Positions 24,429 to 33,080 of a stretch of 64,000 nucleotides of DNA are shown here, one piece after another. The DNA lies in NCBI RefSeq assembly GCF_000022085.1, contig NC_011894.1:1514501-1578500 (forward strand), read 5' to 3'. The translations under genes were made by a program, and so were the position numbers. The number at the start of each line of letters is the position of its first letter. The first letter of the stretch is position 1. The notes below the pieces were generated by a model that had not been told where the DNA came from, did no database searches, and worked only from the letters and a program-made list of their open reading frames with translations. The stretch is from Methylobacterium nodulans ORS 2060. Its GTDB lineage: Bacteria; Pseudomonadota; Alphaproteobacteria; Rhizobiales; Beijerinckiaceae.

Positions 24429-25861
24429 GGGTCGACCTCCAGGGCGGGCAGGACTTTTCCGGGCAGGACTTTTCCGGGATTGAGGATGCCCTCCGGATCG
24501 AGGGCGCGTTTGATGGCCTGCATCACGCCGATCGCGGGACCATGTTCGAGCGTCATGAACTTGATCTTGCCCGAGCCGACCCCGTGCTCGCCGGTGCAGG
24601 TGCCGTCGAGGGCGAGGGCGCGGCGCACCAGGCGGTCGTTCAACGCCTCCGCCTCCGCCAGTTCCGCGGCGCTCGTCGGATCGACGATCAGGCCGAGATG
24701 GAAATTGCCGTCCCCGACATGCCCGACGGTCGAGATGAAGAAGCTCGCCGCCTCGATATCCGCCTGGGTTTCGGCAATGCAGCGGGGCAGGTTCGAGATC
24801 GGCACGCAGACATCCGTGCTCCAGACCTTCGCGTTCGGCCGCATCGCCTGGATCGCGTAGTGGACATCGTGGCGGGCGCGCCAGAGCCGGTTGCGCCTGT
24901 CCGCGTCCGCGGCGGACTCGACGGCGAGGACGCCGTTGGCCTCGGCCAGGTCCTGCACCAGGCGCATCTGCTCCGCGGTGGCCGCCGGGGAGCCGTGGAA
25001 CTCCATGAACAAGGTCGGCTGCTCGGCAAGCGTCGTCCCCGAGTAGCGGTTCACCGCCCGGACGGTGCGCGGATCGAGGAGCTCGACCCGGGCGATCGGG
25101 ATCCCGCACTGCACGATCTCGACGACCGTGGCGACGGCCGCCTCCACGCTCGGGAAGGCGCAGACGGAGGCGGTGACCGATTCCGGGATGCCGTAGAGCC
25201 GGACCGTCAGTTCGGTGATGATGCCGAGCGTCCCCTCCGACCCGACGAGGAGCCGCGTCAGGTCGTAGCCCGCCGAGCTCTTGCGCGCCCGGCTCGACGT
25301 CCTGATCACGCTGCCATCGGCCATCACGGCGGTCAGCGAGACGACGTTGTCCTTCATCGTGCCGTAGCGGACCGCGTTGGTGCCGGAGGCCCGCGTCGCC
25401 GCCATGCCGCCCAGCGTGCTCTCGCCGCCGGGATCGACCGGGAAGAACAGGCCGGTGTCGCGCAGGTGGTCGTTGAGCTGGTGGCGCGTCACCCCGGCCT
25501 GCACGGTCGCGTCGAGATCCTGCGGCCGGACCGCGACGATCCCGGTCATCCGGCTCAGATCGATGCAGACGCCGCCGTCGAGCGCCGAGACATGCCCTTC
25601 GAGGGAGGTTCCGCCGCCGAAGGGAATCACGGCGAGCCGGTGCGCGGCGCAGATCCTGACGATGCGCGACACCTCCTCGGTGCCGAGCGCGTAGCAGACC
25701 GCATCCGGCGGCACGGTCGGATGGTAGGATTCGCCGCGTCCGTGGTGCTCGCGTTCGGCAAGGCCGAGGGCCAGCCGGTCTCCGAGCAGGGTCGACAGCT
25801 CCTCGAGCGCCGCGCGCGGGAGGGCGGACCGGGCTCCCCGGCCTGCGAGACTGCCTTCCAT
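24425..25861 (-). CDS. FAD-linked oxidase, GlcD / D-lactate dehydrogenase (cytochrome) type
   Basis: The 478-residue flavoprotein has an FAD_binding_4 domain (VIPFGGGTSLEGHVSALDGG, FPVDPGGESTLGGMAATRAS, VGSEGTLGIITELTVRLYG) and the C-terminal lactate/glycolate-oxidase domain (STVGHVGDGNFHLGLIVDP, CTGEHGVGSGKIKF) with the metal-binding His residues. It oxidises a D-2-hydroxy acid and passes electrons to the chain. The C-terminus carries a duplicated PGKVL PGKVL caused by a 15-base tandem repeat, in frame and probably harmless. It overlaps the SDR gene by four bases and follows the isocitrate-lyase-like gene by about 110 bases. Confidence 0.88.
   Translation of the reverse strand: MEGSLAGRGARSALPRAALEELSTLLGDRLALGLAEREHHGRGESYHPTVPPDAVCYALGTEEVSRIVRICAAHRLAVIPFGGGTSLEGHVSALDGGVCIDLSRMTGIVAVRPQDLDATVQAGVTRHQLNDHLRDTGLFFPVDPGGESTLGGMAATRASGTNAVRYGTMKDNVVSLTAVMADGSVIRTSSRARKSSAGYDLTRLLVGSEGTLGIITELTVRLYGIPESVTASVCAFPSVEAAVATVVEIVQCGIPIARVELLDPRTVRAVNRYSGTTLAEQPTLFMEFHGSPAATAEQMRLVQDLAEANGVLAVESAADADRRNRLWRARHDVHYAIQAMRPNAKVWSTDVCVPISNLPRCIAETQADIEAASFFISTVGHVGDGNFHLGLIVDPTSAAELAEAEALNDRLVRRALALDGTCTGEHGVGSGKIKFMTLEHGPAIGVMQAIKRALDPEGILNPGKVLPGKVLPALEVDP
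24446..24475. repeat. 15-base perfect tandem duplication inside a gene
   Basis: GGGCAGGACTTTTCC occurs twice back to back (24446-24460 and 24461-24475). It is in frame with the FAD oxidase and adds five residues. Confidence 0.9.
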
Positions 25862-25969
25862 GGTGTGCGTTCTCCCAAGGCACGGTCAGGCCGCTTTGCG
25901 ACCTGCCGGCTTGCTCGATGAAGCCTGCGAGGAGCCGGCGGAGCGCCGATCGCGATCGGCGCCCCGCGG

Positions 25970-26806
25970 TCAGTGATACGCGCCGAGACCGAGGATCTGC
26001 TCGTAATCGTGGAGCGACAGCAGCGGCGGGCCGGATGCGAGCGTGGTGCCGTCCCGCGCCAGCGACGCCGCGAAGTCCCGCATCATGCGGGCATAGGCCA
26101 GGGTCGACGAGACGGGATAGTTCAGAAGCTTGAAACCGAGCTCTGCGAAGTCCGAGACCTTCAGGTCCGGCACTTTCCCTTCGACGTAGTTGAAGACGAG
26201 CGGCTTCGAGATGCTCGCGACGGCCTCGCGCATCTCCTCGATACTCTGCAGCATCTCGAGCAGGACGAGGTCGGCGCCGGCCTCCGCGTAGATCTGCCCG
26301 CGCCTCAGCGCGTCCGGGAAGCCGTTCGGAATGCGGGCGTCGGAGCGGCCGATGATCAGGAAATCCGGATCGGTGCGGGCCGCGACGGCGGCGCGGATCT
26401 TGTCCGCATGCTCCTCGGCCGACACCAGCGCGAGGCCCTTCATGGCCCCGCATTTCTTCGGCGTGACCTGGTCCTCCAGGTGGACGGCCGCGACGCCGGC
26501 CGCCTCGTATTCGCGGATCGTGCGCACGACGTTGTTGAGGTTGCCGTAGCCCGTATCCGCATCGGCCACCACGGGCACCGACACGGCTGCGGCGAGGGAG
26601 CGGCCACGGGCGACCATCTCGGTCATCGTCAGGAGCCCGACATCCGGCGCTCCGATCAGGCTGGCGGAGAGGCCGTTCCCGGTCATGTAGACGGCTTCGA
26701 ACCCGGCCTGCTCGATGATCCTGGCCCCGAGGGCATCGTGGCACCCGGGCGCCACCAGGATGCCGGGCTGCCGCAGCCGCTGCGCCAGACGTGTCGTCGC
26801 CCTCAT
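25970..26806 (-). CDS. isocitrate lyase / PEP mutase superfamily protein
   Basis: The 278-residue TIM-barrel protein has PGCHDALGARIIEQAGFEAV, YMTGNGLSASLIGAPDVGLL, the Mg-binding PVVADADTGYGN, AVHLEDQVTPKKCGAMKG, and a later IGRSDARIPNGF. Family members cleave or decarboxylate 2-hydroxy or 2-keto diacids (2-methylisocitrate, dimethylmalate, oxaloacetate). The usual catalytic KKCGH motif reads KKCGA here, so the His is replaced, which points away from true (methyl)isocitrate lyase. GGAGG-type Shine-Dalgarno stands before the ATG at 26806. It heads the minus-strand run with the FAD oxidase, SDR and MFS and is divergent from another MFS. Confidence 0.82.
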   Translation of the reverse strand: MRATTRLAQRLRQPGILVAPGCHDALGARIIEQAGFEAVYMTGNGLSASLIGAPDVGLLTMTEMVARGRSLAAAVSVPVVADADTGYGNLNNVVRTIREYEAAGVAAVHLEDQVTPKKCGAMKGLALVSAEEHADKIRAAVAARTDPDFLIIGRSDARIPNGFPDALRRGQIYAEAGADLVLLEMLQSIEEMREAVASISKPLVFNYVEGKVPDLKVSDFAELGFKLLNYPVSSTLAYARMMRDFAASLARDGTTLASGPPLLSLHDYEQILGLGAYH

Positions 26807-26826
26807 GAAGGCCCCTCCCGTTCGGT

Positions 26827-26845
26827 CTTGAATCTGGGATACAAG
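26827..26845. promoter_or_regulatory. imperfect palindrome in divergent promoter region
   Basis: A 19-base imperfect dyad with CTTG and CAAG ends (CTTGAATCTGGGATACAAG) sits between the divergent isocitrate-lyase-like and MFS genes, followed by related CAAG/CCAAG pieces to about 26864. It is a plausible operator for the GntR protein encoded at 28380. Confidence 0.4.
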
Positions 26846-26953
26846 ACTGGTACCCAAGTTTCAAGGGGCGTCGCCCGGGATCGATCCCGACGGGGCGGTG
26901 CGATCCCCATCCGCGTGACCACAGCTGAAACGTGGCAGACGAGGGAGGATGAT

Positions 26954-28255
26954 GTGACTGCAGCCATCGCGCTGGGCGCGCCGGTTCCGGACATCCGCAA
27001 GCAAGTGATGCGCAAGCTCTTCAGCCGCATCGTGCTTTATTGCTTCTTTCTGTTCATCATCAATTATCTGGATCGGGTGAATGTCGGGTTCGCCGCGCTC
27101 CAGATGAACCAGGAGCTCGGCCTGACGCCGAAGATCTTCGGCTTCGGGGCCGGCATCTTCTTCCTCGGCTACATGGCCTTCGAGATCCCCAGCAACATGA
27201 TCCTGCACCGGGTCGGGCCGCGGGTCTGGATCGCCCGCATCATGGTGAGCTGGGGGATCGTTTCCTGCGCCATGGCCTTCATCCAGGGGCCGTGGAGCTT
27301 CTACATCCTGCGCTTCCTCCTCGGGGTCGCGGAGGCCGGTTTCGCGCCCGGCGTACTGCTGTATCTGACCTACTGGTTCCCGCGCCGGGAGCGGGGCCGC
27401 GCGGTCGCCGGGTTCATGACCGCAACCGTGCTCTCGTCGGTGATCGGTGCGCCGCTCTCGGGTTGGCTGATCGGCAGCACCGACGGCGCCTTCGGCCTCT
27501 CCGGCTGGCAATGGATGTTCCTGATCGAGGGCATCCCGGCGGTGATCTTCGGGGTCGTGACGTTCTTCTATCTGGTCGATCGACCCGAGACGGACCGTTG
27601 GCTCACCTCCGATGAGCGGAACTGGCTGGTGGCCGAACTCGCGCGGGAAGAGCAGGAGGGCGCTTCACGGGCGACGCACGATTTCCGGTCGATCTTCCGC
27701 GATGCGCGTGTCTGGCTGCTCACGCTCGTCTACATGTTCAACGGCATCGCCATCTATGGCGTCGTGCTGTGGCTGCCTCAGATCGTGAAGACGATCGGCG
27801 GCCTCAGCACGGTCCAGACGGGGTTCGTCTCCGCCATTCCGTTCGTCTTCGCCGCGATCGGGCTCATCGTCATCGCGCGCAACTCCGACCGGACCGGGGA
27901 GCGCAAGTTCCACACGGCGGCCGCCGGGTTCGCGGGTGGGGCATTCCTGTGCCTGAGCGCGCTCGTCGGAGCGCCGGTGCCCGGGTTCCTGCTGCTGTGC
28001 TGCGCGGCCTTCACGCTCTGGGCCACGCTCGGCGTGTTCTGGACGCTGCCGACGCAGTTCCTGAGCGGCGCCGCTGCGGCCGGCGGGCTCGCCGCCATCA
28101 ACGGCTTCGCTCAGATCGGTGGCTTCACGGGCCCCTTCCTGGTCGGCTGGATCCGCGAGGCGAGCGGCAGCTACACGCTCGCCCTGGTCACGCTCGGCAT
28201 CTTCCCGATGCTCGGAGCCGTCCTGTGCGCCTCGCTCAAGGCGCGGCGCGACTGA
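26954..28255 (+). CDS. MFS transporter, anion:cation symporter family
   Basis: The 433-residue, 12-helix transporter closely resembles the one at 10181 (NYLDRVNVGFAALQMNQELG, KIFGFGAGIFFLGYMAFEIP, LRFLLGVAEAGFAPGVLLYL, RNSDRTGERKFH). The GTG at 26954 is taken as start because GGAGG lies six bases upstream. It diverges from the isocitrate-lyase-like gene and precedes a GntR regulator. It probably imports the hydroxy acid consumed by the opposite-strand enzymes. Confidence 0.87.
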   Translation: MTAAIALGAPVPDIRKQVMRKLFSRIVLYCFFLFIINYLDRVNVGFAALQMNQELGLTPKIFGFGAGIFFLGYMAFEIPSNMILHRVGPRVWIARIMVSWGIVSCAMAFIQGPWSFYILRFLLGVAEAGFAPGVLLYLTYWFPRRERGRAVAGFMTATVLSSVIGAPLSGWLIGSTDGAFGLSGWQWMFLIEGIPAVIFGVVTFFYLVDRPETDRWLTSDERNWLVAELAREEQEGASRATHDFRSIFRDARVWLLTLVYMFNGIAIYGVVLWLPQIVKTIGGLSTVQTGFVSAIPFVFAAIGLIVIARNSDRTGERKFHTAAAGFAGGAFLCLSALVGAPVPGFLLLCCAAFTLWATLGVFWTLPTQFLSGAAAAGGLAAINGFAQIGGFTGPFLVGWIREASGSYTLALVTLGIFPMLGAVLCASLKARRD

Positions 28256-28272
28256 TCTCCCCCGGTACCCTG

Positions 28273-28308
28273 GCGCCGGAGCGTCGAATGAACGATGCTC
28301 TCCGGCGC
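28273..28308 (+). terminator. hairpin between MFS and GntR genes
   Basis: GCGCCGGAG pairs with CTCCGGCGC (9 bp) across an 18-base loop, shortly after the MFS stop. It could reduce read-through into the regulator gene. There is no U-tract. Confidence 0.35.
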
Positions 28309-28379
28309 TGGGGGCCGGCCCGGATGCCGGCTCAACCGGGCACCATCCGGCACGACGGCAGCGAGCGAAGCGGATCAGG

Positions 28380-29186
28380 ATGACCAAGGCCAGGGCGGAA
28401 CGGACGACATCGCTGGCCCAGCACGTGGCGGACGAACTCCGCAAGGCGATCGTCTCGGCGCAGTTCGATTTCGGGGAGGCCCTGTCGGAGGAGGGGCTTG
28501 CGGCGGCCTTCGGGGTGAGCCGGACCCCCATCCGAGAGGCCCTGACGATCCTGCAGGCGGAAGGTCTCGTGACCATCGTGCCCAAGTCGGGCACCTACAT
28601 TTTCACGCCGAGCGAGGACGATGTCGCGGAATTGTGCGAGCATCGCGTCACGCTCGAGGTGGAGGCCGTCAAGCGCACGCTGCAGCGGGGGCGCGAGGCA
28701 GCCCTGGCGGAATTGCGTCTGGCCTTCGCCGATATGACGCGGGCCCGCGCGACGGAGGATATGGAGCTCTACGGACGCGCCGACACGGCGTTCCACCTGA
28801 GCTTCTTTCATCATTGCGGCAACCGTTATCTGCGCGATGCCTATGAGCGGAATCTCGGGCGTGTGTCGGCCCTGCGCACGCACCTGGCCTTCGTGGCCGT
28901 CAACGAACCCGAGCGGTCTTACGCCGACCACGAAAGGATCATCGCGCTGATCAGCGCCAACGAGCCGGAGCAGCTGGCGGATTTGCTGGAGCAGCATATC
29001 TTGCGCACCCGCGAGAATTATCTCAGCGCCCTTCGCGGCCGCCTCCAGGTCGGTGAGCTGAACCGTGTCGCACGCATCCGCCGCAAGCTCGGCCATGCCA
29101 ATGGCACTTTCGGACGGTCGGTCCAGGCCGTGGAGGAGCAGGCAAGCGCTCCACGGGACGCTCCGCCGCGGCGTTCGGCGGTCTAA
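28380..29186 (+). CDS. GntR family regulator, FCD subfamily
   Basis: The 268-residue product has a GntR winged helix (VADELRKAIVSAQFDFGEAL, SEEGLAAAFGVSRTPIREAL, TILQAEGLVTIVPKSGTY) and an FCD domain (LCEHRVTLEVEAVKRTLQR, RADTAFHLSFFHHCGNRYLR, YADHERIIALISANEPEQLA) with the conserved Asp/His pattern. A basic tail of about 45 residues follows the FCD domain, longer than usual. It lies 124 bases after the MFS gene, same strand. It probably controls the divergent MFS/isocitrate-lyase-like gene pair. Confidence 0.85.
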   Translation: MTKARAERTTSLAQHVADELRKAIVSAQFDFGEALSEEGLAAAFGVSRTPIREALTILQAEGLVTIVPKSGTYIFTPSEDDVAELCEHRVTLEVEAVKRTLQRGREAALAELRLAFADMTRARATEDMELYGRADTAFHLSFFHHCGNRYLRDAYERNLGRVSALRTHLAFVAVNEPERSYADHERIIALISANEPEQLADLLEQHILRTRENYLSALRGRLQVGELNRVARIRRKLGHANGTFGRSVQAVEEQASAPRDAPPRRSAV

Positions 29187-29196
29187 ATAGAAACTG

Positions 29197-29311
29197 ATAC
29201 GGTTTCCGGTCTCTTCCTTCCGAGACCAGTACGCGCGGGGAACCCCTCTCCCGTGCGGGAGAGGGGTTCCTGCGCCCTCTTGTCTCTGAATAGAGCGTCC
29301 GGAAACCGTAT
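29197..29311. repeat. nested palindromic intergenic element
   Basis: Outer arms ATACGGTTTCCGG (29197-29209) and CCGGAAACCGTAT (29299-29311) are exact inverted repeats. Inside, GGAACCCCTCTCCC and GGGAGAGGGGTTCC (29239-29270) form a perfect 14-bp stem with a four-base loop. A GGTTTCCGG arm beside a CCTCTCC/GGAGAGG stem recurs at 50246-50299, so this is a dispersed element that may also terminate the GntR gene. Confidence 0.75.
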
Positions 29312-29345
29312 GACGTGGGTGGAAGCCGCCCCGCACCTCAGAGGC

Positions 29346-29434
29346 TGTGAACCTTTCGGTTTTGGACTTTTCTGATCCTAATAAGATCAATCACTTAGCG
29401 GACGCTAGAAGGTCGAAAATCCAAAAGATTCACA
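29346..29434. repeat. imperfect inverted repeat, MITE-like
   Basis: TGTGAACCTTTCGG... at the left and the complement of TGTGAATCTTTTGG... at the right enclose about 89 AT-rich bases with no gene. The arms of about 22 bases match at most positions. The low GC against a high-GC background suggests a small non-autonomous element. Confidence 0.45.
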
Positions 29435-29528
29435 TGCTCTCAGCATGAGGGCCGGTGGAGCTGTCATCGGAGAGGGTGCCCTTGCGGCCGGTTTCATCCT
29501 CCAGGGTCGGCAAAGACCGGTGGTGGAC

Positions 29529-29565
29529 TGATGCCAACGGTCATTGGAAACGACCGTTGGCATCA
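29529..29565 (-). terminator. terminator of the acyltransferase gene
   Basis: TGATGCCAACGGTC and its exact complement GACCGTTGGCATCA form a 14-bp stem with a nine-base loop, 47 bases beyond the minus-strand acyltransferase stop. Confidence 0.6.
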
Positions 29566-29611
29566 CGTCGAGGGTGGCGGGATCGCGACTTGCCTGCGCG
29601 GGGCCCCGCCG

Positions 29612-30817
29612 TCAGGCGCTCGGTGCCGCATCGAGGCGCAGGCGCGCTGCGGCGCCGGCGCTCATCCGCCGCGCCAGAAGGGCACCGAGCCGCAGGGCGG
29701 GGCGCTCCACGATCAGGAACGTGAGGGGGGTCACCATGGTGACCGCAACCGCGGCCAGCGGGAGGAGCGCGGGGACGATCTCCGGAGCGAGCCTTTCGGC
29801 GCCCGCATCCACGAAGGCCACACTCAGCACCACGCCGTGCAGCAGGTAGATGCCGAACGAGCACTCCCCGAGCACGAGCGCGCCGCGCGTGCGCAGCACC
29901 CCGAACAGGGCGTTGCCGCAGGCCACGCAGACGAAGAACAGGGCGAAGAGCGGCAGGGCGGACCCGTAGGGGGTCCTCGCCGTCACCATGCCGAGGGCGA
30001 GCGCAAGCACCGCGACGGCGGCGGCGGGACGTGTGCGCAAGTGACGGGCGATCGCCTCGCGGCTCCGGACCTCGTAGGCGAGCATCCCGATCGCGAAGAG
30101 TGGCAGGAAGCGCAGGAGCGCGGTCGGCAGGCCGGCCTCCCGCCCGAGAAGGCCGATCGCCAGCAGCGCGACCGGCACCGTCCAGCTCGGCAGCCGCCCG
30201 CGGACCAGATCCATCGCCAGGGCGCAGGCCGGGAGTACCGCGAGGTAGAACAGCCACTCGTACCGGAGCGACCACAGCACGTAGGCATTGATGCGTCCGC
30301 TATCAGCAAAGCCGAGCAGGGGCGGCTCGCCCCAGGTCGTGATCCACTGCGCCGCGGCTGCCGGAAACTGGGCATCAAGGCCGCGACCGGTGCGGGCCGC
30401 GATCAGGAGGGTGATGATCGCGACCGATACGGCCACGAGCGGGACGATGCGGAAGACGCGCATCGTGTAGACCGCAGGCCACGCCGTGGCCCGAAACCCC
30501 GCCAGAATGCGCGGGTAGAAGACGAGCCCCGTCACCATGAAGAAGAGCGCCACGCCGCCCGCGCCGAGCTGCGCGAACAGGTTGACCGACGGCACGGCCC
30601 AGGCGCCGCCAAGGCTGGTCGCCTGCATCCAAACCACGAAATGATGGATGAGCACGGACAGAGCCAGGTATCCGCGCAGTCCATCGATGCACCCGATGCG
30701 GGTGTCGGCGGATGGCAGGGGAAACTTCGTCCGGCCTATCCACGAGGCGAGCAGGGTTGCGGCGAGACAGGCCGCGGTTGCGCCGGCCATGATCGCCGCA
30801 ACCGGATAGTTCGACAT
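29612..30817 (-). CDS. acyltransferase 3 family membrane protein
   Basis: The 401-residue polytopic protein has the Acyl_transf_3 (OafA/OpgC-like) layout: an N-terminal helix, then CIDGLRGYLALSVLIHHFVV with the conserved Arg and His, AGGVALFFMVTGLVFYPRIL, RVFRIVPLVAVSVAIITLLI and a C-terminal set of helices ending in LGECSFGIYLLHGVVLS. These enzymes transfer acyl groups (acetyl, succinyl) to extracytoplasmic sugars or lipids. The ATG at 30817 follows GGGGGA; upstream in-frame sequence does not look coding. No glycan genes are adjacent, so the target is unknown. Confidence 0.85.
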   Translation of the reverse strand: MSNYPVAAIMAGATAACLAATLLASWIGRTKFPLPSADTRIGCIDGLRGYLALSVLIHHFVVWMQATSLGGAWAVPSVNLFAQLGAGGVALFFMVTGLVFYPRILAGFRATAWPAVYTMRVFRIVPLVAVSVAIITLLIAARTGRGLDAQFPAAAAQWITTWGEPPLLGFADSGRINAYVLWSLRYEWLFYLAVLPACALAMDLVRGRLPSWTVPVALLAIGLLGREAGLPTALLRFLPLFAIGMLAYEVRSREAIARHLRTRPAAAVAVLALALGMVTARTPYGSALPLFALFFVCVACGNALFGVLRTRGALVLGECSFGIYLLHGVVLSVAFVDAGAERLAPEIVPALLPLAAVAVTMVTPLTFLIVERPALRLGALLARRMSAGAAARLRLDAAPSA

Positions 30818-31022
30818 GCAGGTCCCCCGCGCGATCCTCGTCGGCCCGGCGTGCCGGGCAGGCTCGCACGGTCCCGGCTCGATCGAGGGCCGGGCGCCGA
30901 TGACCGGCGGCGCCGATTGCTCGCTCGAGCAGCGCCTCCTTGAACGCTCAGCTTCCTGTCTTTTCTGAGGTCTCCCCTGAGCAGCGCCCGCCGAGGCCCG
31001 ACATCCGGCAGGAGGCGACGGA

Positions 31023-31943
31023 TCAGGAGGCGCGCCGGGCCTCGTCCGGCGCCGGGGTGAGGAGGGCGGCGCGCTCGGTTTCCGAGAGCGGCACCAGCGG
31101 CGGGCGCATCCGGCGCCAGCCTGGATCACCGGTGCGCTCGGCCACCAGCGCCTTGAGCGAGGCCATCTGGGCAAAGCGCGAGGCCCGCTCGCGCGCCGCC
31201 ACCACGCGCGCCTGCGCGGCCTCCACCGCCGCGGCTTGGGCTGGGTCGGCCCAGTGGTCGAAGACGAAGCGCAGATCCCGCGCGACGAGGTTCGTGGTCG
31301 CGGTGATCGCCCCGGCGCCGCCCGCTTTCAGCAACGGCAGCATCAGCGGGTCGGCGCCCGCCAGCACCGCGAAACCGGGGAAGCGCTCGACCAGCGCCGT
31401 CATGTGGGCGAGGTCGCCCGCCGAATCCTTGATCCCGACGAAGGTCCCCGGATAGCGCTCGCGCAGGCGAGCGATGGCGCCGTGCGGGAGCGGCACGCCC
31501 GCGACCTGCGGGATGTGGTAGAGCACGACCCGCAGGCGCTCGTCGCCGATCCGCTCGACGATCTCCGCATAGGCCGCGACGATCCCGTCCTCGCTCACGC
31601 CCTTGTAGTAGAAGGGCGGCAGCATCACCACGGTGGTGACGCCCAGCGAGAGGGCGTGGCGGGTGAGCGCCACCGTCTCGGTCAGCGCCGCCACCCCGGT
31701 GCCGGGCAGGAGCTGGTCCGGAGATATCCCGGCCTGGAGCGCGGCTTCGAGCAGCGCCCTGCGCTCGTCGCCCGAGAAGGAATTGGCCTCGCCGGTGGTG
31801 CCGAGCAGCGCGATGCCCGTGCAGCCCTCGGCGAGGAGATGGCGGCAATGGGCCGCGAAGGCCGCGTGGTTCGGGTTGAGGTCCGCATCGAGCGGGGTGA
31901 GGGCGGCGCAGAAGACGCCGCGCGGGAAAACGGTCTCGCTCAT
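31023..31943 (-). CDS. DapA/NAL family aldolase or dehydratase
   Basis: The 306-residue class I aldolase-superfamily protein has LLGTTGEANSFSGDERR (the GTTGE loop), VVMLPPFYYKGVSEDGIV, RVVLYHIPQVAGVPLP with the catalytic Tyr, and the Schiff-base lysine in FVGIKDSAGDLAHM. The true DapA of this organism is at 53275, so this is a paralogue acting on another 2-keto acid (for example keto-deoxy sugar acids or hydroxy-oxo acids). It is the last gene of the minus-strand tetronate-type block, 13 bases from the Fe-alcohol dehydrogenase. Confidence 0.85.
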   Translation of the reverse strand: MSETVFPRGVFCAALTPLDADLNPNHAAFAAHCRHLLAEGCTGIALLGTTGEANSFSGDERRALLEAALQAGISPDQLLPGTGVAALTETVALTRHALSLGVTTVVMLPPFYYKGVSEDGIVAAYAEIVERIGDERLRVVLYHIPQVAGVPLPHGAIARLRERYPGTFVGIKDSAGDLAHMTALVERFPGFAVLAGADPLMLPLLKAGGAGAITATTNLVARDLRFVFDHWADPAQAAAVEAAQARVVAARERASRFAQMASLKALVAERTGDPGWRRMRPPLVPLSETERAALLTPAPDEARRAS

Positions 31944-31956
31944 GGGGAGGCTCCGC

Positions 31957-33080
31957 TCAGGCGGCGGCGCGGTAGAGCGCCAGGATCCGGTCCCGGCTGA
32001 TCTCGCGCGGGTTGTTGTCGAGCAGGCGCCGGATCGCGTGCGCCTCGGTCGCCATCGCGGGCAGGTCGCCCTCCGGCACGCCGAGCGCCGAGAGGCGCAT
32101 CGCGAGGCCGAGATCGGCGCACCAGCGCGTCGCGGCCTCCGCCACCGCGCCCTCCTCGGCCGTCTCGGGCAGGCCGAGGGCGGCCATCACCTGCCGGGTC
32201 TTCTCGGGCACGGCGGGCGCGTTGAAGGCCAGCGTGTGCGGGAAGATCACCGCGCAGGCGAGGCCGTGGGCGACGTGATGGCGGCTGCCGAGCGGGTAGG
32301 CGACGGCATGGCCGGCCGTGGTGTTCACCGGGCCGAGGCAGAAGCCGCCGTAGAGCGAGGCGAGCGCCAGCCCCGCCCGCGCCTCGACGTCGCTCCCGTC
32401 CCGCACGGCCCGGGGCAGGAAGCGGCCGACGAGCCGCGCGCCTTCGAGCGCGTAGAGGTCAATCAAGGGGTGCGCCTTGCGGCTGGTGAAAGCCTCGACG
32501 CAATGGGCGAGCGCATCGACGCCGGTCGCCGCCGTGACGGCGGGCGGCACCGTGAGCGTCAGGTCGGGGTCGATCACGGCCGCATCGGCCAGCATGTGCC
32601 GGCTCTGCACCGCGAGCTTGGTCTGCGTGGCGGGGTCGGTGACGAGGGCGCGGGTGCCGCCCTCGCTGCCGGTGCCGGCGGTGGTCGGCACCTGGATCAG
32701 GCCGGCGCGGCGCCCGGCCACCCGCTCGGGGCCGATCACGTCGTGGATCGTCTGCCCGCTGCCGGGCAGCACCGCCACCAGCTTGGCGAGGTCCATGGCG
32801 CTGCCGCCGCCGAAGCCGACCACGAGGTCGGGGGAAAAGTCTTCCGCCAGGGCGAGCGCCCGCTCCAGGTTCGGGATGTCGGGCTCCGGCCTGACCTCGC
32901 CGAACACCCGCACCTCGCCCGGCAGGGCGAGGAGATCGACCCGCGCGGCGTTGAAGGCGTCGGCCACGACCAGGATGCGGCGCGCAGCCCTGGCGCGGGC
33001 GCGCTGCCCGACCGTGCGGGCCGTGCCCGACCCGAACGCGATCTCGGGCCGGACGATCGCGATGGGGGCGGTGAGATCGG

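Noticed and set aside
23661..26864. A single 1067-codon minus-strand frame spanning the SDR, FAD oxidase and lyase genes
   Set aside because: It changes register relative to each real protein; only its last part coincides with the SDR. The three separate genes have proper starts, ribosome sites and motifs.
31023..31943. Naming this gene dapA for lysine synthesis
   Set aside because: A standard dapA next to smpB is at 53275; this copy sits in a sugar-acid operon.
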